Of a DNA stretch of 64,000 bases, positions 8,615 to 17,581 are shown in pieces (positions within the stretch are counted from its first letter, which is position 1; each line of letters begins with the position of its first letter). Under the pieces are notes generated by a model, which worked only from the letters and a program-made list of their open reading frames with translations, had not been told where the DNA came from and made no database searches. Origin of the DNA: Streptomyces sp. TP-A0874. Lineage in GTDB: Bacteria > Actinomycetota > Actinomycetes > Streptomycetales > Streptomycetaceae. The position numbers and the translations under genes are program-made. The stretch lies in NCBI RefSeq assembly GCF_001748085.1, contig NZ_BBZK01000005.1, positions 62,001-126,000 on the forward strand. Direction: 5' to 3'.

Positions 8615-10150
8615 ATGCTGCTGGCCGATCTCGCACGCGCTTCCCGGGAGGTGGCCGCCACCCCCGCCCGGTCCCGGAAGGTGGCCCTGCTCGCGGAGGT
8701 CTTCCGCCGCGTCGAACCGGCCGAAGCCGCGGTCGTCGCCACCTACCTGGCGGGCCGACTGCCGCAGCGCAGGACCGGGCTCGGCCGGAGCGCGCTCCGG
8801 CAGCGGGTGCCGGCAGCCCAGGAGCCGACGCTGACGGTACTCGCGACGGACCGGCTGCTCGACCGGATCGCGGCGGTCTCCGGCAAGGGCGCCCGGACCG
8901 CGCGCGGCCGACTGCTGCACGAGCTGCTCTCCGCGGCCACCCCGGAGGAGCAGCGCTTCCTCAGCGGGCTGATCGCGGGCGAGCCGCGGCAGGGCGCGCT
9001 CGACGCACTGGCGGCCGAGGGGCTGGCCGGCGCGGTGCGGGCCTCCCCCTCGGAAGTGCGGCGTGCGGTCATGCTGGGCGGCTCACTGGGGGCGGTCGCC
9101 GAGACGCTGGTTGGCCGTGGCCCTTCCGCGCTGGCGGACTTCCGGCTCCAGGTGGGTCGGCCGGTGCTGCCGATGCTGGCGCAGACGGCGAAGGACCTCG
9201 ACACCGCGGTGGACCGGCTGGGCCCCTGCGCGGTGGAGGAGAAGCTCGACGGCATCCGGGTGCAGGTGCACCGTGACGGCCGGAGCGTGCACGTCTTCAC
9301 CCGCACCTTGGACGAGATCACCGAACGACTGCCGGACGTGGTGGCCGCCGCCCTCGAACTCCCCGCCGACCAGCTGGTGCTGGACGGCGAGATGATCGCG
9401 TTCGACCCGACCGGACGCCCCCGCCCCTTCCAGGAGGTGGCCGGGCGGGTCGGCTCCCGGCTGGACGTGCCGGGAGCCCTGGCGCTGCTCCCGCTCTCGG
9501 CCGTCTTCTTCGACGTGCTGCGGGTGGAGGACCGGGACCTGTTGGGGCTCACCGCCGACCGCCGGCACCTGGAGCTGGCCCGCCTGCTGCCCGGCCGGCT
9601 GCGGGTCCGGCGGGTCGTCGTACCGGACCCGCAGGACGCGGCGGCCCGCGCGGCCGCCCGGGAGTTCGCCAGGGAGACGCTGGACCGAGGGCACGAGGGC
9701 GTCGTCGTCAAGGCGCTGGACTCGGAGTACCGGGCCGGTCGGCGCGGCGCCTCCTGGCTGAAGGTGAAGCCGGTGCACACCCTTGACCTGGTGGTGCTGG
9801 CCGCGGAGTGGGGCAGCGGCCGGCGCACCGGCAAGCTGTCCAACATCCATCTGGGCGCCCGGCGCCCGGACGGCTCCTTCGCCATGCTCGGCAAGACCTT
9901 CAAGGGCCTGACGGACCGACTGCTCGACTGGCAGACCGAGCGGTTCCCGGAGTCGGCCGCCGGCTGGGAGCCCTGGGGTGTGATCCTCCGTCCGGAACTG
10001 GTGGTCGAGGTGGCGTTCGACGGGGTGCAGCGCTCCTCGCGCTACCCGGAGGGGATCACGCTCCGGTTCGCCCGGGTGGTCCGCTACCGGCCGGACAAGA
10101 CGGCGGCCCAGGCGGACACGGTGGAGTCGGTGGCCGCCCTGCTGCGCTGA
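8615..10150 (+). CDS. ATP-dependent DNA ligase, LigB-like
   Basis: A 511-residue ATP-dependent ligase that seals nicks in duplex DNA through a lysyl-AMP intermediate. The nucleotidyltransferase motif I is EEKLDGIR with the catalytic lysine at residue 210. Motif III (VFFDVLRV), motif IV (EGVVVKAL) and motif V (WLKVKP) follow in order, and a C-terminal OB-fold domain completes the protein. A helical N-terminal domain of about 190 residues precedes the catalytic core. The length and layout match the actinobacterial LigB group rather than the multi-domain LigD. ATG at 8615 has GAGG eight bases upstream; the GTG at 8585 does not. These enzymes are usually accessory to the NAD-dependent LigA. Confidence 0.92.
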   Translation: MLLADLARASREVAATPARSRKVALLAEVFRRVEPAEAAVVATYLAGRLPQRRTGLGRSALRQRVPAAQEPTLTVLATDRLLDRIAAVSGKGARTARGRLLHELLSAATPEEQRFLSGLIAGEPRQGALDALAAEGLAGAVRASPSEVRRAVMLGGSLGAVAETLVGRGPSALADFRLQVGRPVLPMLAQTAKDLDTAVDRLGPCAVEEKLDGIRVQVHRDGRSVHVFTRTLDEITERLPDVVAAALELPADQLVLDGEMIAFDPTGRPRPFQEVAGRVGSRLDVPGALALLPLSAVFFDVLRVEDRDLLGLTADRRHLELARLLPGRLRVRRVVVPDPQDAAARAAAREFARETLDRGHEGVVVKALDSEYRAGRRGASWLKVKPVHTLDLVVLAAEWGSGRRTGKLSNIHLGARRPDGSFAMLGKTFKGLTDRLLDWQTERFPESAAGWEPWGVILRPELVVEVAFDGVQRSSRYPEGITLRFARVVRYRPDKTAAQADTVESVAALLR

Positions 10151-10259
10151 GTCCCGACCGCTCCGAGCAGACCCGCGGCGGCCTGGGATCGGGCGCTCCC
10201 TCCCGGCGGGCCATCTTTTACCTGTACATGACTAGTGGCAACTCATTACTGGCGCGTAA

Positions 10260-10277
10260 GTTGACGGGTGCGTCAAC
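10260..10277. promoter_or_regulatory. Inverted repeat upstream of the lipase gene
   Basis: GTTGAC at 10260-10265 and GTCAAC at 10272-10277 are perfect complements separated by six bases. The repeat lies 88 bases before the lipase ATG in a locally A/T-richer stretch, so it may be an operator. No regulator is adjacent. Confidence 0.35.
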
Positions 10278-10365
10278 AACGAGCGGCCGCTCGGCGACCG
10301 GACCACGCACTTCCGCTCTTTCTTCTTTCGTGCACCCCCTTCACCTTCACGCGAGGAGACCCGCC

Positions 10366-11217
10366 ATGAAGCTGCCCTGGAAGCGCCTCGCCGCCGCGGT
10401 AGCGCTCACGCTGGCCGTGACGGCGACACCCGCCAGCGCGGCCGCTGACGCGGCCCCGTCCCGGGGTTGGAACGACTACGACTGCCGGCCCTCGGCCGAA
10501 CACCCCCGCCCCGTGGTACTCACCCACGGCACCGGCGGCAACTCCATCGACAACTGGCTCGGGTTGGCCCCGTACCTGGTGGCCCGCGGCTACTGCGTCT
10601 TCTCCCTGGACTACGGCCAGCTGCCCGGGGTGCCCCTGATCGGCGGGCTCGGCCCGATCCCCGACTCGGCGCGCCAGCTCTCCGACTTCACCGACCGCGT
10701 CCTGCGGTCCACCGGCGCCGGCGAGGTGGACATCGTCGGTCACTCCCAGGGCGGCATGATGCCCCGCTACTACCTGAAGTTCCTGGGCGGAGCCGAGAAG
10801 GTCAACGCCCTGGTGGGCATCTCGCCGTCCAGCCACGGCACCACCATGAGCGGTCTGGCCACGCTGGCCATGGCGATCCCCGCGTTGAAGGAGCCGCTGG
10901 AGAAGGCGCTGCCGGGCCTCACCAGCCAGGTGGTCGGCTCGGAGTTCCTCAACGAGCTCAACGAGGGGGGCGACACCGTGCCCGGCGTGGACTACACCGT
11001 GATCGCCACCCGGTACGACCTCATCGTCACCCCGTACCAGACGCAGTTCCTGGAGGGACCGAACGTCAAGAACGTGCTCATCCAGGACCTCTGTCCGGTC
11101 GACGTCTCCGACCACCTGACCATCGCACTGGTCGACCGCATCGCCTTCCACGAGGTGGCCAACGCCCTCGACCCGGAGCACGCCACCCCGACCGACTGCG
11201 GGTCGGCGTTCAGCTGA
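10366..11217 (+). CDS. Secreted lipase/esterase, alpha/beta hydrolase (class 2 lipase)
   Basis: A 283-residue extracellular triacylglycerol lipase-like enzyme. The Sec signal peptide covers about residues 1-27 (MKLPWKRLAAAVALTLAV then a PASA-A type cleavage site). The oxyanion motif is THGTGG, and the nucleophile elbow is GHSQGG with Ser127. The conserved cysteines (DYDCR, GYC, LCPVDV and DCGSA) could form disulphides. The likely acid and histidine lie in RYDLIVTPY and VSDHLTI, as in the Streptomyces lipases of this class. ATG at 10366 has GAGGAG at 10353-10358. It stands alone and converges on the ThDP enzyme across a strong terminator. Confidence 0.9.
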   Translation: MKLPWKRLAAAVALTLAVTATPASAAADAAPSRGWNDYDCRPSAEHPRPVVLTHGTGGNSIDNWLGLAPYLVARGYCVFSLDYGQLPGVPLIGGLGPIPDSARQLSDFTDRVLRSTGAGEVDIVGHSQGGMMPRYYLKFLGGAEKVNALVGISPSSHGTTMSGLATLAMAIPALKEPLEKALPGLTSQVVGSEFLNELNEGGDTVPGVDYTVIATRYDLIVTPYQTQFLEGPNVKNVLIQDLCPVDVSDHLTIALVDRIAFHEVANALDPEHATPTDCGSAFS

Positions 11218-11238
11218 CCCTCCCGACGCGCGCCGACC

Positions 11239-11274
11239 GGCCGGAGCCGGGCCACTTCGGGCCCGGCTCCGGCC
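11239..11274. terminator. Bidirectional terminator hairpin
   Basis: GGCCGGAGCCGGGC (11239-11252) is perfectly complementary to 11261-11274. The stem can extend to 15 bp around the loop ACTTCG. It lies between the convergent lipase and ThDP-enzyme genes. Confidence 0.8.
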
Positions 11275-11316
11275 CGTCTCCACGCCGGGACGCCTCCGAC
11301 CGATGCGCTCAGGGCG

Positions 11317-13089
11317 TCATGCCGAACCGGCGCCGCCGACCGAGGAGGCGAACCGCCGGCGCCAGGACCCCAGAGTGGTGAGGAGGGGCGGTCTCCGGCC
11401 CCCGCCCGTGCCGTCCGGCCAGGCCCAGTCCGGCGCCGTGTCCCCGTCCACCATGAACTCGAGCAGCATCGGCCCGGTGCCCGCCAGCGCGCGTTCCCAG
11501 ACGGAGGCCACCTCCCCCGGCCGTTCGCAGCGGACCGCGGGCAGGCCGAGCAACTCGGCGAAGGCCGCGTAGGAGACCGCGGGGACCTCGCCGGTCACCG
11601 GAATGCGGGGATCACCGGCCGCCTTCCGGCGCTCCCAGGTCAGCCGGTTGAGGTCCTCGTTGTCGAGGACGCAGAAGACGGTGGGCGGCAGATCGGCGAG
11701 TCGCTCCCTGTGCCGCCGCACGGTGATCAGTTCGTTCATGCCGCCCGCCTGGAGCGCCCCGTCGCCGACCAGGGCGACGACCGGGCGGTCCGGGAAGGCC
11801 AGACGGGCCGCGACCGCGTAGGGAACGGCCGCTCCGGGCACCCCCAGCCGCCCCGACAGGGCGGCGCGCATGCCGTTGCGCAGCTCCAGGTGGCGGGTCC
11901 ACCAGTCGAGAGAGGAACCCGAGTCGGTGACGACCACGGCGCGGTCCGGCAGCCGCGCGGACAGTTCGCTGACCACCGAGCGCGGATTGACGGCCATGCC
12001 GAACATCCGGCGGGCCTTGGCCCGGCCATCCCCCCGCCACTCCCGCACCGCACGCTCGATGTCGGCGCGCCAGGCCCGGTCGTCGCGGCGGTGCAGCAAA
12101 GGAATGAGGGCTTCCAACGCCGTGTCGACGTCACCCGTCACTCGCACCGCGGCGGGCAGGTCACCCCCGCAGGGGGAGGCGTCGGCGTCCACGTCCACCG
12201 TGACCGTGCGGCGCCGTACCGTCCCCGGCAGCAGGCCGGCGTCGAAGTCGTGCGCCCCCACCAGGAGCAGGGTGTCGCACTCCCGCAGCAGGGCGGCGGC
12301 GGGTGCGCCGCCGAAGGCGGCTGCCACGCCCGCCACGTAGGGCAGGTCGTCCGGGAGCGCGTCCCTGCCCAGCGGGGTCTTCGCGACCCCGGCGGCGAGC
12401 AGCTCGGCCGCGCCCGCGACCTGGCCGGCGACCCGCTCACCGCAGGGCCCCAGGACCACGGCGACCCGGCGGCCGCCGTTCAGGAGATCGGCCGCACGCC
12501 GCACATCGGCCGGTTCGACGGGGCGTACCGGAGGGCGGAAGCGCGCCGGAGCGGCGTCCGCCTCCTCGCCACCGGCGGACCGCGGCACCGCCTCGGCCTC
12601 CAGTACGGAACGGGGCAGCACCAGCGTGGCCACCCCGCCGTCGCCGAGGGCGGCTCGCACCGCCCGGTCCAGCGCGTCTGCCGCCAGAGCCGGGTCGGCC
12701 AGCTGCTCCCAGTAGACCGAAGCCTCGGCGAAAAGGCCGGCCACCGGCACGGCACGCCGGCGTCCGCCGCGGGCGGGCACGGGTTCCAGCCCGACCAGGG
12801 CCACCACCGGTTGGCGGTCCAGGGCCGCGTCGTACAGACCGCTGAGGAGGCGGAGCGCTCCGGCCCCGGACGGAGCGAGACAGCACCCCGGCCGCGCGGT
12901 GAGCTTGGCGTGCGCGCACGCCATGAGGGCGGCCGACTCCTCGTGCCGGGTCTGGACGAACTCGGGAACCCGCGTGCCACCGGCCAAAGCCGTCACCAGG
13001 GCGTCCACTTCCCGACCGGGAAGACCGAACACCCGGTCCACCCCCCACGCCCGCAGCCGTGCCGCGAGGAACTCGGAGACGCTGGTCAC
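11317..13089 (-). CDS. Thiamine-diphosphate enzyme of the pyruvate oxidase/acetolactate synthase family
   Basis: A 590-residue ThDP enzyme. The N-terminal Pyr domain carries the proton-relay glutamate (Glu50 in TRHEESAALMA). A degenerate central domain follows, and the C-terminal PP domain has the metal/diphosphate motif GDGALQAGGMN starting near residue 442 and completed by VLDNEDLN. Overall layout is nearest to the pyruvate:quinone oxidase (PoxB) group, which would feed electrons into the quinone pool. Other 2-keto-acid decarboxylases cannot be excluded. GTG at 13089 has GGAGG seven bases upstream; the longer open frame to 13419 has no such site. It diverges from the cytochrome b gene, which supports a respiratory role by context only. 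Confidence 0.78.
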   Translation of the reverse strand: MTSVSEFLAARLRAWGVDRVFGLPGREVDALVTALAGGTRVPEFVQTRHEESAALMACAHAKLTARPGCCLAPSGAGALRLLSGLYDAALDRQPVVALVGLEPVPARGGRRRAVPVAGLFAEASVYWEQLADPALAADALDRAVRAALGDGGVATLVLPRSVLEAEAVPRSAGGEEADAAPARFRPPVRPVEPADVRRAADLLNGGRRVAVVLGPCGERVAGQVAGAAELLAAGVAKTPLGRDALPDDLPYVAGVAAAFGGAPAAALLRECDTLLLVGAHDFDAGLLPGTVRRRTVTVDVDADASPCGGDLPAAVRVTGDVDTALEALIPLLHRRDDRAWRADIERAVREWRGDGRAKARRMFGMAVNPRSVVSELSARLPDRAVVVTDSGSSLDWWTRHLELRNGMRAALSGRLGVPGAAVPYAVAARLAFPDRPVVALVGDGALQAGGMNELITVRRHRERLADLPPTVFCVLDNEDLNRLTWERRKAAGDPRIPVTGEVPAVSYAAFAELLGLPAVRCERPGEVASVWERALAGTGPMLLEFMVDGDTAPDWAWPDGTGGGRRPPLLTTLGSWRRRFASSVGGAGSA

Positions 13090-13318
13090 AGGTACCTCCG
13101 CACCCAGGGCAGAGACATATCCGGACGGGTAGCCCGGGTCCCCGCCGGACAAACCGGGAGTTGAGCGGCTCGCACCCGCGCGACCGGCCGTACCGCCCCT
13201 CCTCGGCCGCGCCCTCTCCCCCGGCCGCCATTTCGGCCGCGCGCCCCGGGGGCATCCGTGCCAGGCTCCGAACAGCGGCGGGCGGTCGACGTGGGCGGGT
13301 GACAGGAGAGGAACAGCC

Positions 13319-14959
13319 GTGGCGGAGTCTCGCGGGGACGAGTCGGCTCGGCCGGCCGCGCGGGGGGAACGGTTGGCGACCGTGCTCGACCGGCGGCTGC
13401 CGGTCTCCTCCGCGGGCAAGCAGTTCCTGCGGAAGGCGTTCCCCGACCACTGGTCCTTCCTGCTGGGTGAGATCGCCCTCTACAGCCTCCTGCTGCTCGT
13501 CCTCACCGGCGTGTACCTCACCTTCTTCTTTCACCCGGACATGACGGAGCAGACGTACACCGGTTCCTACCCGCCGATGCAGGGAGTGCGGACGTCGGAG
13601 GCGTACGCCTCGGTGCTGCACATCAGCTTCGACGTGCGCGGAGGGCTGCTCGTCCGGCAGATCCACCACTGGGGGGCGCTGGTGTTCGTCGCCGCGATCG
13701 GGGTGCACCTCATGCGCATCTTCTTCACCGGTGCCTTCCGGCGCCCCAGGGAGGTGAACTGGACGATCGGTGTGACGTTGTTCCTACTGGCACTGCTGGA
13801 AGGTTTCTGCGGCTACTCGCTCCCCGACGACCTGTTGTCGGGCACCGGTCTGCGCACGGCCCAGGGAATCGTGCTCTCCATCCCGATCGTCGGCACCTAC
13901 CTGTCGTTCTTCGTCTTCGGTGGCCAGTTTCCCGGCGAGGAGATCATTCCGCGGCTGTACGTGGCCCACATCCTGCTGCTTCCCGGACTGCTGCTGGCGC
14001 TCGTCGCGGCGCATCTGGGGTTCGTCGTCTACCACAAGCACACCCAGTGGGCCCGCCCCGGCCGGACCAACCGCAACGCCGTGGGCAAGCCGATGGTCCC
14101 GCAGTACACCGCGAAGTCCGTCGGCCTCTTCTTCGTCGTCGCGGCGGTGCTCACGCTGCTGGCCGGTCTGCTGCAGATCAACCCGGTGTGGGACTTCGGC
14201 CCCTACCGGGCGGACCACGTCTCGATCGACGCACAGCCGGACTGGTACGTGGGCTTCCTCGAAGGCGCCCTGCGGCTGATGCCCGGCGCGGAGTCGAACT
14301 TCGCCGGACACACCGTCACCTGGGACGTCCTCCTACCGGGTGTGGTGCTGCCGACGATGGTCTTCGCCCTCCTCTACGGCTACCCGTACTTCGAGAGGTG
14401 GGTGACCGGGCCCATGCCGGAGCGGCATCTGTGCGACCGCCCCCGCGACCAGCTCACCCGCACCGCACTCGGGGTCGCCGCCGTCTCCGTGTACGCCGTG
14501 CTGCTCGCGGCCGGCGGCCAGGACGTCCTGGTCCGTGTCTTCGCCATCCGGCTGGAACTGCTGACGTACGCCTTCCGCACCGCACTGTTCGTCGTGCCCT
14601 TCGTGGCCTACCACGCCACGAGACGAGCCTGCCTGGGGCTGCAGGCCACCGACCGGAAGCACCTGGTGGTGGGTCGGATGGCCGCCGAAGTGCGGCGGAC
14701 CGCGGACGGCGGGTACCAGGAGGCGAGGACGCTGCTGTCCGGAAGCGAGGCGTACCACATCCTCGTCCGCGACGAGCCGCGGCCGCGGACCCAGGGCACC
14801 GAGCCACGGCGCTGGTTCCGCAGGCACCGGGTCCGCAACGCGCTCAGCCGCTGGTATTTCGGCGAACGGGTGGAACTGCCCCTCAGCGATCGGCAGCGGC
14901 AGGGCGCGGAGGTCGTGCGGGCCGCCCCGGGTCAGGGCGAGGGACCTGACGGCGCGTGA
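13319..14959 (+). CDS. Cytochrome b subunit of a bc1-type complex (orphan QcrB-like)
   Basis: A 546-residue multi-pass cytochrome b. It shows the paired haem ligands: two histidines in RQIHHWGALVFVAAIGVH and two in YVAHILLLPGLLLALVAAH. A quinone-site region near QINPVWDFGPY is followed by further membrane helices and a soluble C-terminal tail of about 100 residues. Length fits the actinobacterial QcrB family. In the usual operon qcrB follows qcrC and qcrA; here neither the Rieske protein nor the dihaem cytochrome c is present, so this is a second or orphan copy. GTG at 13319 has GGAGAGG upstream. It converges on a cytochrome oxidase operon, suggesting an alternative respiratory branch. Confidence 0.88.
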   Translation: MAESRGDESARPAARGERLATVLDRRLPVSSAGKQFLRKAFPDHWSFLLGEIALYSLLLLVLTGVYLTFFFHPDMTEQTYTGSYPPMQGVRTSEAYASVLHISFDVRGGLLVRQIHHWGALVFVAAIGVHLMRIFFTGAFRRPREVNWTIGVTLFLLALLEGFCGYSLPDDLLSGTGLRTAQGIVLSIPIVGTYLSFFVFGGQFPGEEIIPRLYVAHILLLPGLLLALVAAHLGFVVYHKHTQWARPGRTNRNAVGKPMVPQYTAKSVGLFFVVAAVLTLLAGLLQINPVWDFGPYRADHVSIDAQPDWYVGFLEGALRLMPGAESNFAGHTVTWDVLLPGVVLPTMVFALLYGYPYFERWVTGPMPERHLCDRPRDQLTRTALGVAAVSVYAVLLAAGGQDVLVRVFAIRLELLTYAFRTALFVVPFVAYHATRRACLGLQATDRKHLVVGRMAAEVRRTADGGYQEARTLLSGSEAYHILVRDEPRPRTQGTEPRRWFRRHRVRNALSRWYFGERVELPLSDRQRQGAEVVRAAPGQGEGPDGA

Positions 14960-14996
14960 GCGCCAGGTGCGGGCCCCGGACGGGCACCGCCCGAGG

Positions 14997-15542
14997 TCAG
15001 CGCACCACCGGCTCAGCGCCCCCGCCGTCATCCCGCTCCGGCAGCGCGAAGGGGTCCCTCAGCGACTCCAGCCGCTCTTCCCGGTGCACCCACGACCAGG
15101 TGATGTACGCGGCCGCGAAGCCCAGCGGCAACATGCCCACGATCATGGCGATGCCTTCCGCGGAGTGACCCGCGGCGATGACGCCGAGCGCGGGCAGGTC
15201 CAGCAGCGGTCCGGCCCCGAACAGGTACAGGCACCGGCCGGGATCGCCCAGCCGGTGCCGGGTGCGGTTCACCACGGGCACCCAGAACAGCACCGCCCCC
15301 ACCACCAGCAGGGGTTCCGCCACATGACCGCCGCCGGCCGGTGCCAGCCCCATCTGGTCACCGAGCATCACCCAGCCGTGCAGGAGGACGAACAGCGGCA
15401 GGGAGAGCCCCGGGGGCACACTGACCCGCTCCCACAGCGGGTTCCGCCTCCCGAGCCACAACAAGCCCGGCACCACCGCGGCCACCACGAAGCCCCACCA
15501 GGCCATCTCCAGCACCGACGATGTGTGCGCCGAGTGGTCCAC
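14997..15542 (-). CDS. Membrane protein in the cytochrome oxidase operon, unrecognised
   Basis: A 181-residue integral membrane protein with about five hydrophobic helices and a histidine-rich start (MDHSAHTSS). Histidines also occur next to helices (LLHGW, GGGHVAEP, TRHR). The pattern is loosely reminiscent of copper-insertion factors of the CtaG type, but the match is not strong enough to name it. GTG at 15542 has GGAGGAG in the end of the preceding gene. It is the last gene of the ctaC-ctaD operon, so an assembly or accessory-subunit role is inferred from position. Confidence 0.7.
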   Translation of the reverse strand: MDHSAHTSSVLEMAWWGFVVAAVVPGLLWLGRRNPLWERVSVPPGLSLPLFVLLHGWVMLGDQMGLAPAGGGHVAEPLLVVGAVLFWVPVVNRTRHRLGDPGRCLYLFGAGPLLDLPALGVIAAGHSAEGIAMIVGMLPLGFAAAYITWSWVHREERLESLRDPFALPERDDGGGAEPVVR

Positions 15543-15548
15543 CCGTTC

Positions 15549-15908
15549 TCACTCCTCCCAGGCCGACACACCGCGCACCGCCCGGGCCGCCGCCAGAGCC
15601 AGCAGCGGGACGGCGAGGGCCAGCAGCCACAGGCCGTAGACGAAGGCCAGCGCGACCAACGCGCAGCCCAGCGCGGCGGGCAGTGCCGCGGCGGCGCCGC
15701 GGTCGGGCAATCGGTAGCGCACGTGCTGGTCCGGTCCGAAGCGGGAGGAGAGCAGCACGAACACGGCGGCCAGCTCCAGCAGGGCGACCGTGCCGCCCCA
15801 CAACCAGAACACCAGCGAGCTCTCTCCGTAGATCCCCAGCACCGTCAGGAGCAGGCCGTTGAGGGCGCCCCAGCCCGCCACCACCACGGCGGACAGGTGC
15901 CGCCTCAC
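15549..15908 (-). CDS. Small membrane protein in the cytochrome oxidase operon
   Basis: A 119-residue protein, almost entirely hydrophobic, with three to four helices and a short charged loop (FGPDQHVRYRLPDRG). Its GTG start overlaps the ctaD stop by four bases (GTGA), so it is translationally coupled to subunit I. Position and size suggest an accessory subunit comparable to actinobacterial subunit IV, but the sequence alone does not prove it. The gene ends six bases before the next start. Confidence 0.72.
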   Translation of the reverse strand: MRRHLSAVVVAGWGALNGLLLTVLGIYGESSLVFWLWGGTVALLELAAVFVLLSSRFGPDQHVRYRLPDRGAAAALPAALGCALVALAFVYGLWLLALAVPLLALAAARAVRGVSAWEE

Positions 15909-17581
15909 CTCCGGCCCCCCTGCTCGGCGGCTTCCTCAGCCCGTCGCTGACGCAGGTCCAGCAGCGGCGCGAAGCTGGTGACGGGCGGCACCGGGTGTTC
16001 CCGAGTGAAGTTGTACCGGGGCGGCGGGGAGGAGGTGGCCCACTCCAGCGAGTGGCCCTCCCAGGGGTCGTCCGCCGCCGGTTCGGCACGGCCGTGCGCG
16101 CGTTGGCGGAGGGTCCACAGGACGTTGACGAAGAACACGATCATGGCCGCGGCGATGAAGCCGGCTCCGATGCTGGCCAGCAGGTTCGCCAGTCCGAACC
16201 CCTCGAAGGCCCCGTAGGTCACCACCCGGCGCGGCATGCCCTCGTAGCCGAGGCCGAACATGGGCAGGAAGGTCAGGTTGGTGCCGATCACCAGGAGCCA
16301 GAAGTGCAGGCGGCCGCCCCGCTCGCCGAGCATCACCCCGGTCACTTTGGGAAACCAGAAGTACACCGCGGCGAACAGGCCGAAGGCGCTGCCCGCGAAG
16401 AGCACGTAGTGCAGGTGGGCGACGATGAAGTAGCTGTCGGTGACGTGGTAGTCGATCACCGGCGTCCCGACCATGATGCCGGTCAGCCCGCCGATGAGGA
16501 ACTGCGGGATGAAGGCCAGGGCGAACAGCATCGGCGTACGGAACCGCAGCCGCCCGCCGAGGATGGTGCCCAGCATGGAGAAGTACTCCACCCCGGCGGG
16601 GACGAGCAGGAGGATGGACGTCAGCGAGTAGTAGTCGTTGGTCGCCTGCCCGGTGGCGAACATGTGGTGGCCCCACACGCTCATCGACCCGGCCGCGAAC
16701 ACCAGCAGCGACAGCACGGTGCCCCGGTAGCCGAAGAAGCGGCGCCCCGCGAAGACGGACAGCACCTCCGCCACCGCGCCCAGGTACGGGAAGAACATCA
16801 CGTACACCACGGGGTGGCCGTAGAACCAGAACAGGTGCTGGTATCCGATGTTCCACACGTTCGACTCGAAGACCGACGGGTCGGCGCGCCCCACGGCGAG
16901 CAGCAGCAGCGCGGCCAGCAGCGCGGGGAACGCGCCGATCACCATCAGGCAGGTGGCGACCATCGACCAGGAGAAGACCGGCAGGCGGAGCATGGTCATC
17001 CCCTGCGTGCGTTTGCGCAGCGCCGTCCACATGACGGCCCAGCCCATGACGATGCTCCCGGTGCCGGCGAGGAACACACCGGCGATCCACAGGTCGGAGC
17101 CGACGCCGGGAGAGTGGACGCTGTCCGCCATGGGCGGATAGGAGAACCAGCCGTCCGCGTGCGCGCCGTTCGGGGTCGCGAAACCCACGAGCATGACCAC
17201 CGCTCCGAGCGCGTAGAGCCAGTAGCCCAGCAGCGTCAGGCGCGGGATGGCGATCCCGGGGGCGCCGACCTGCAACGGCACCAGGTACACGCCCAGCCCG
17301 ATCGCGAACGGGGTGAGCACCATGTAGATCATGCCGGAGCCGTGGATGGTGAACAGCTGGTTGTAGGTGCCCGCGTCCACCAGGTTCTGTTCGGGTCGGG
17401 CGAGCTGGGTGCGCATGATCAGCGCGAGGGTCCCCGCGAGCACGAAGAGCACCATGGAGGAGCCGATGGTCAGCAGCCCGATGCGTTTGTGGTCGGTGGT
17501 CGTCAACCAGCCGAGCCAGCTGCCCGGCGTGACGGGCCGCCCAGCCGTCTCCCGCTCGGTACTGGGCGGCGCCGAGGTCAC
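15905..17581 (-). CDS. ctaD: Cytochrome c oxidase subunit I
   Basis: A 558-residue haem-copper oxidase subunit I with about 12 membrane helices. It holds haem a, haem a3 and CuB and reduces oxygen to water while moving protons. Visible ligands are the haem a histidine in TIHGSGMIY, the cross-linked His-Tyr pair in YGHPVVYVMFFP, the CuB histidines in WGHHMFATG, and the two haem histidines in VAHLHYVLF. It starts with GTG at 17581, overlapping the ctaC stop by four bases. The operon lacks a subunit III gene. Housekeeping ctaD genes usually sit elsewhere with ctaE and qcrCAB, so this is probably an alternative oxidase. Confidence 0.95.
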   Translation of the reverse strand: MTSAPPSTERETAGRPVTPGSWLGWLTTTDHKRIGLLTIGSSMVLFVLAGTLALIMRTQLARPEQNLVDAGTYNQLFTIHGSGMIYMVLTPFAIGLGVYLVPLQVGAPGIAIPRLTLLGYWLYALGAVVMLVGFATPNGAHADGWFSYPPMADSVHSPGVGSDLWIAGVFLAGTGSIVMGWAVMWTALRKRTQGMTMLRLPVFSWSMVATCLMVIGAFPALLAALLLLAVGRADPSVFESNVWNIGYQHLFWFYGHPVVYVMFFPYLGAVAEVLSVFAGRRFFGYRGTVLSLLVFAAGSMSVWGHHMFATGQATNDYYSLTSILLLVPAGVEYFSMLGTILGGRLRFRTPMLFALAFIPQFLIGGLTGIMVGTPVIDYHVTDSYFIVAHLHYVLFAGSAFGLFAAVYFWFPKVTGVMLGERGGRLHFWLLVIGTNLTFLPMFGLGYEGMPRRVVTYGAFEGFGLANLLASIGAGFIAAAMIVFFVNVLWTLRQRAHGRAEPAADDPWEGHSLEWATSSPPPRYNFTREHPVPPVTSFAPLLDLRQRRAEEAAEQGGRR

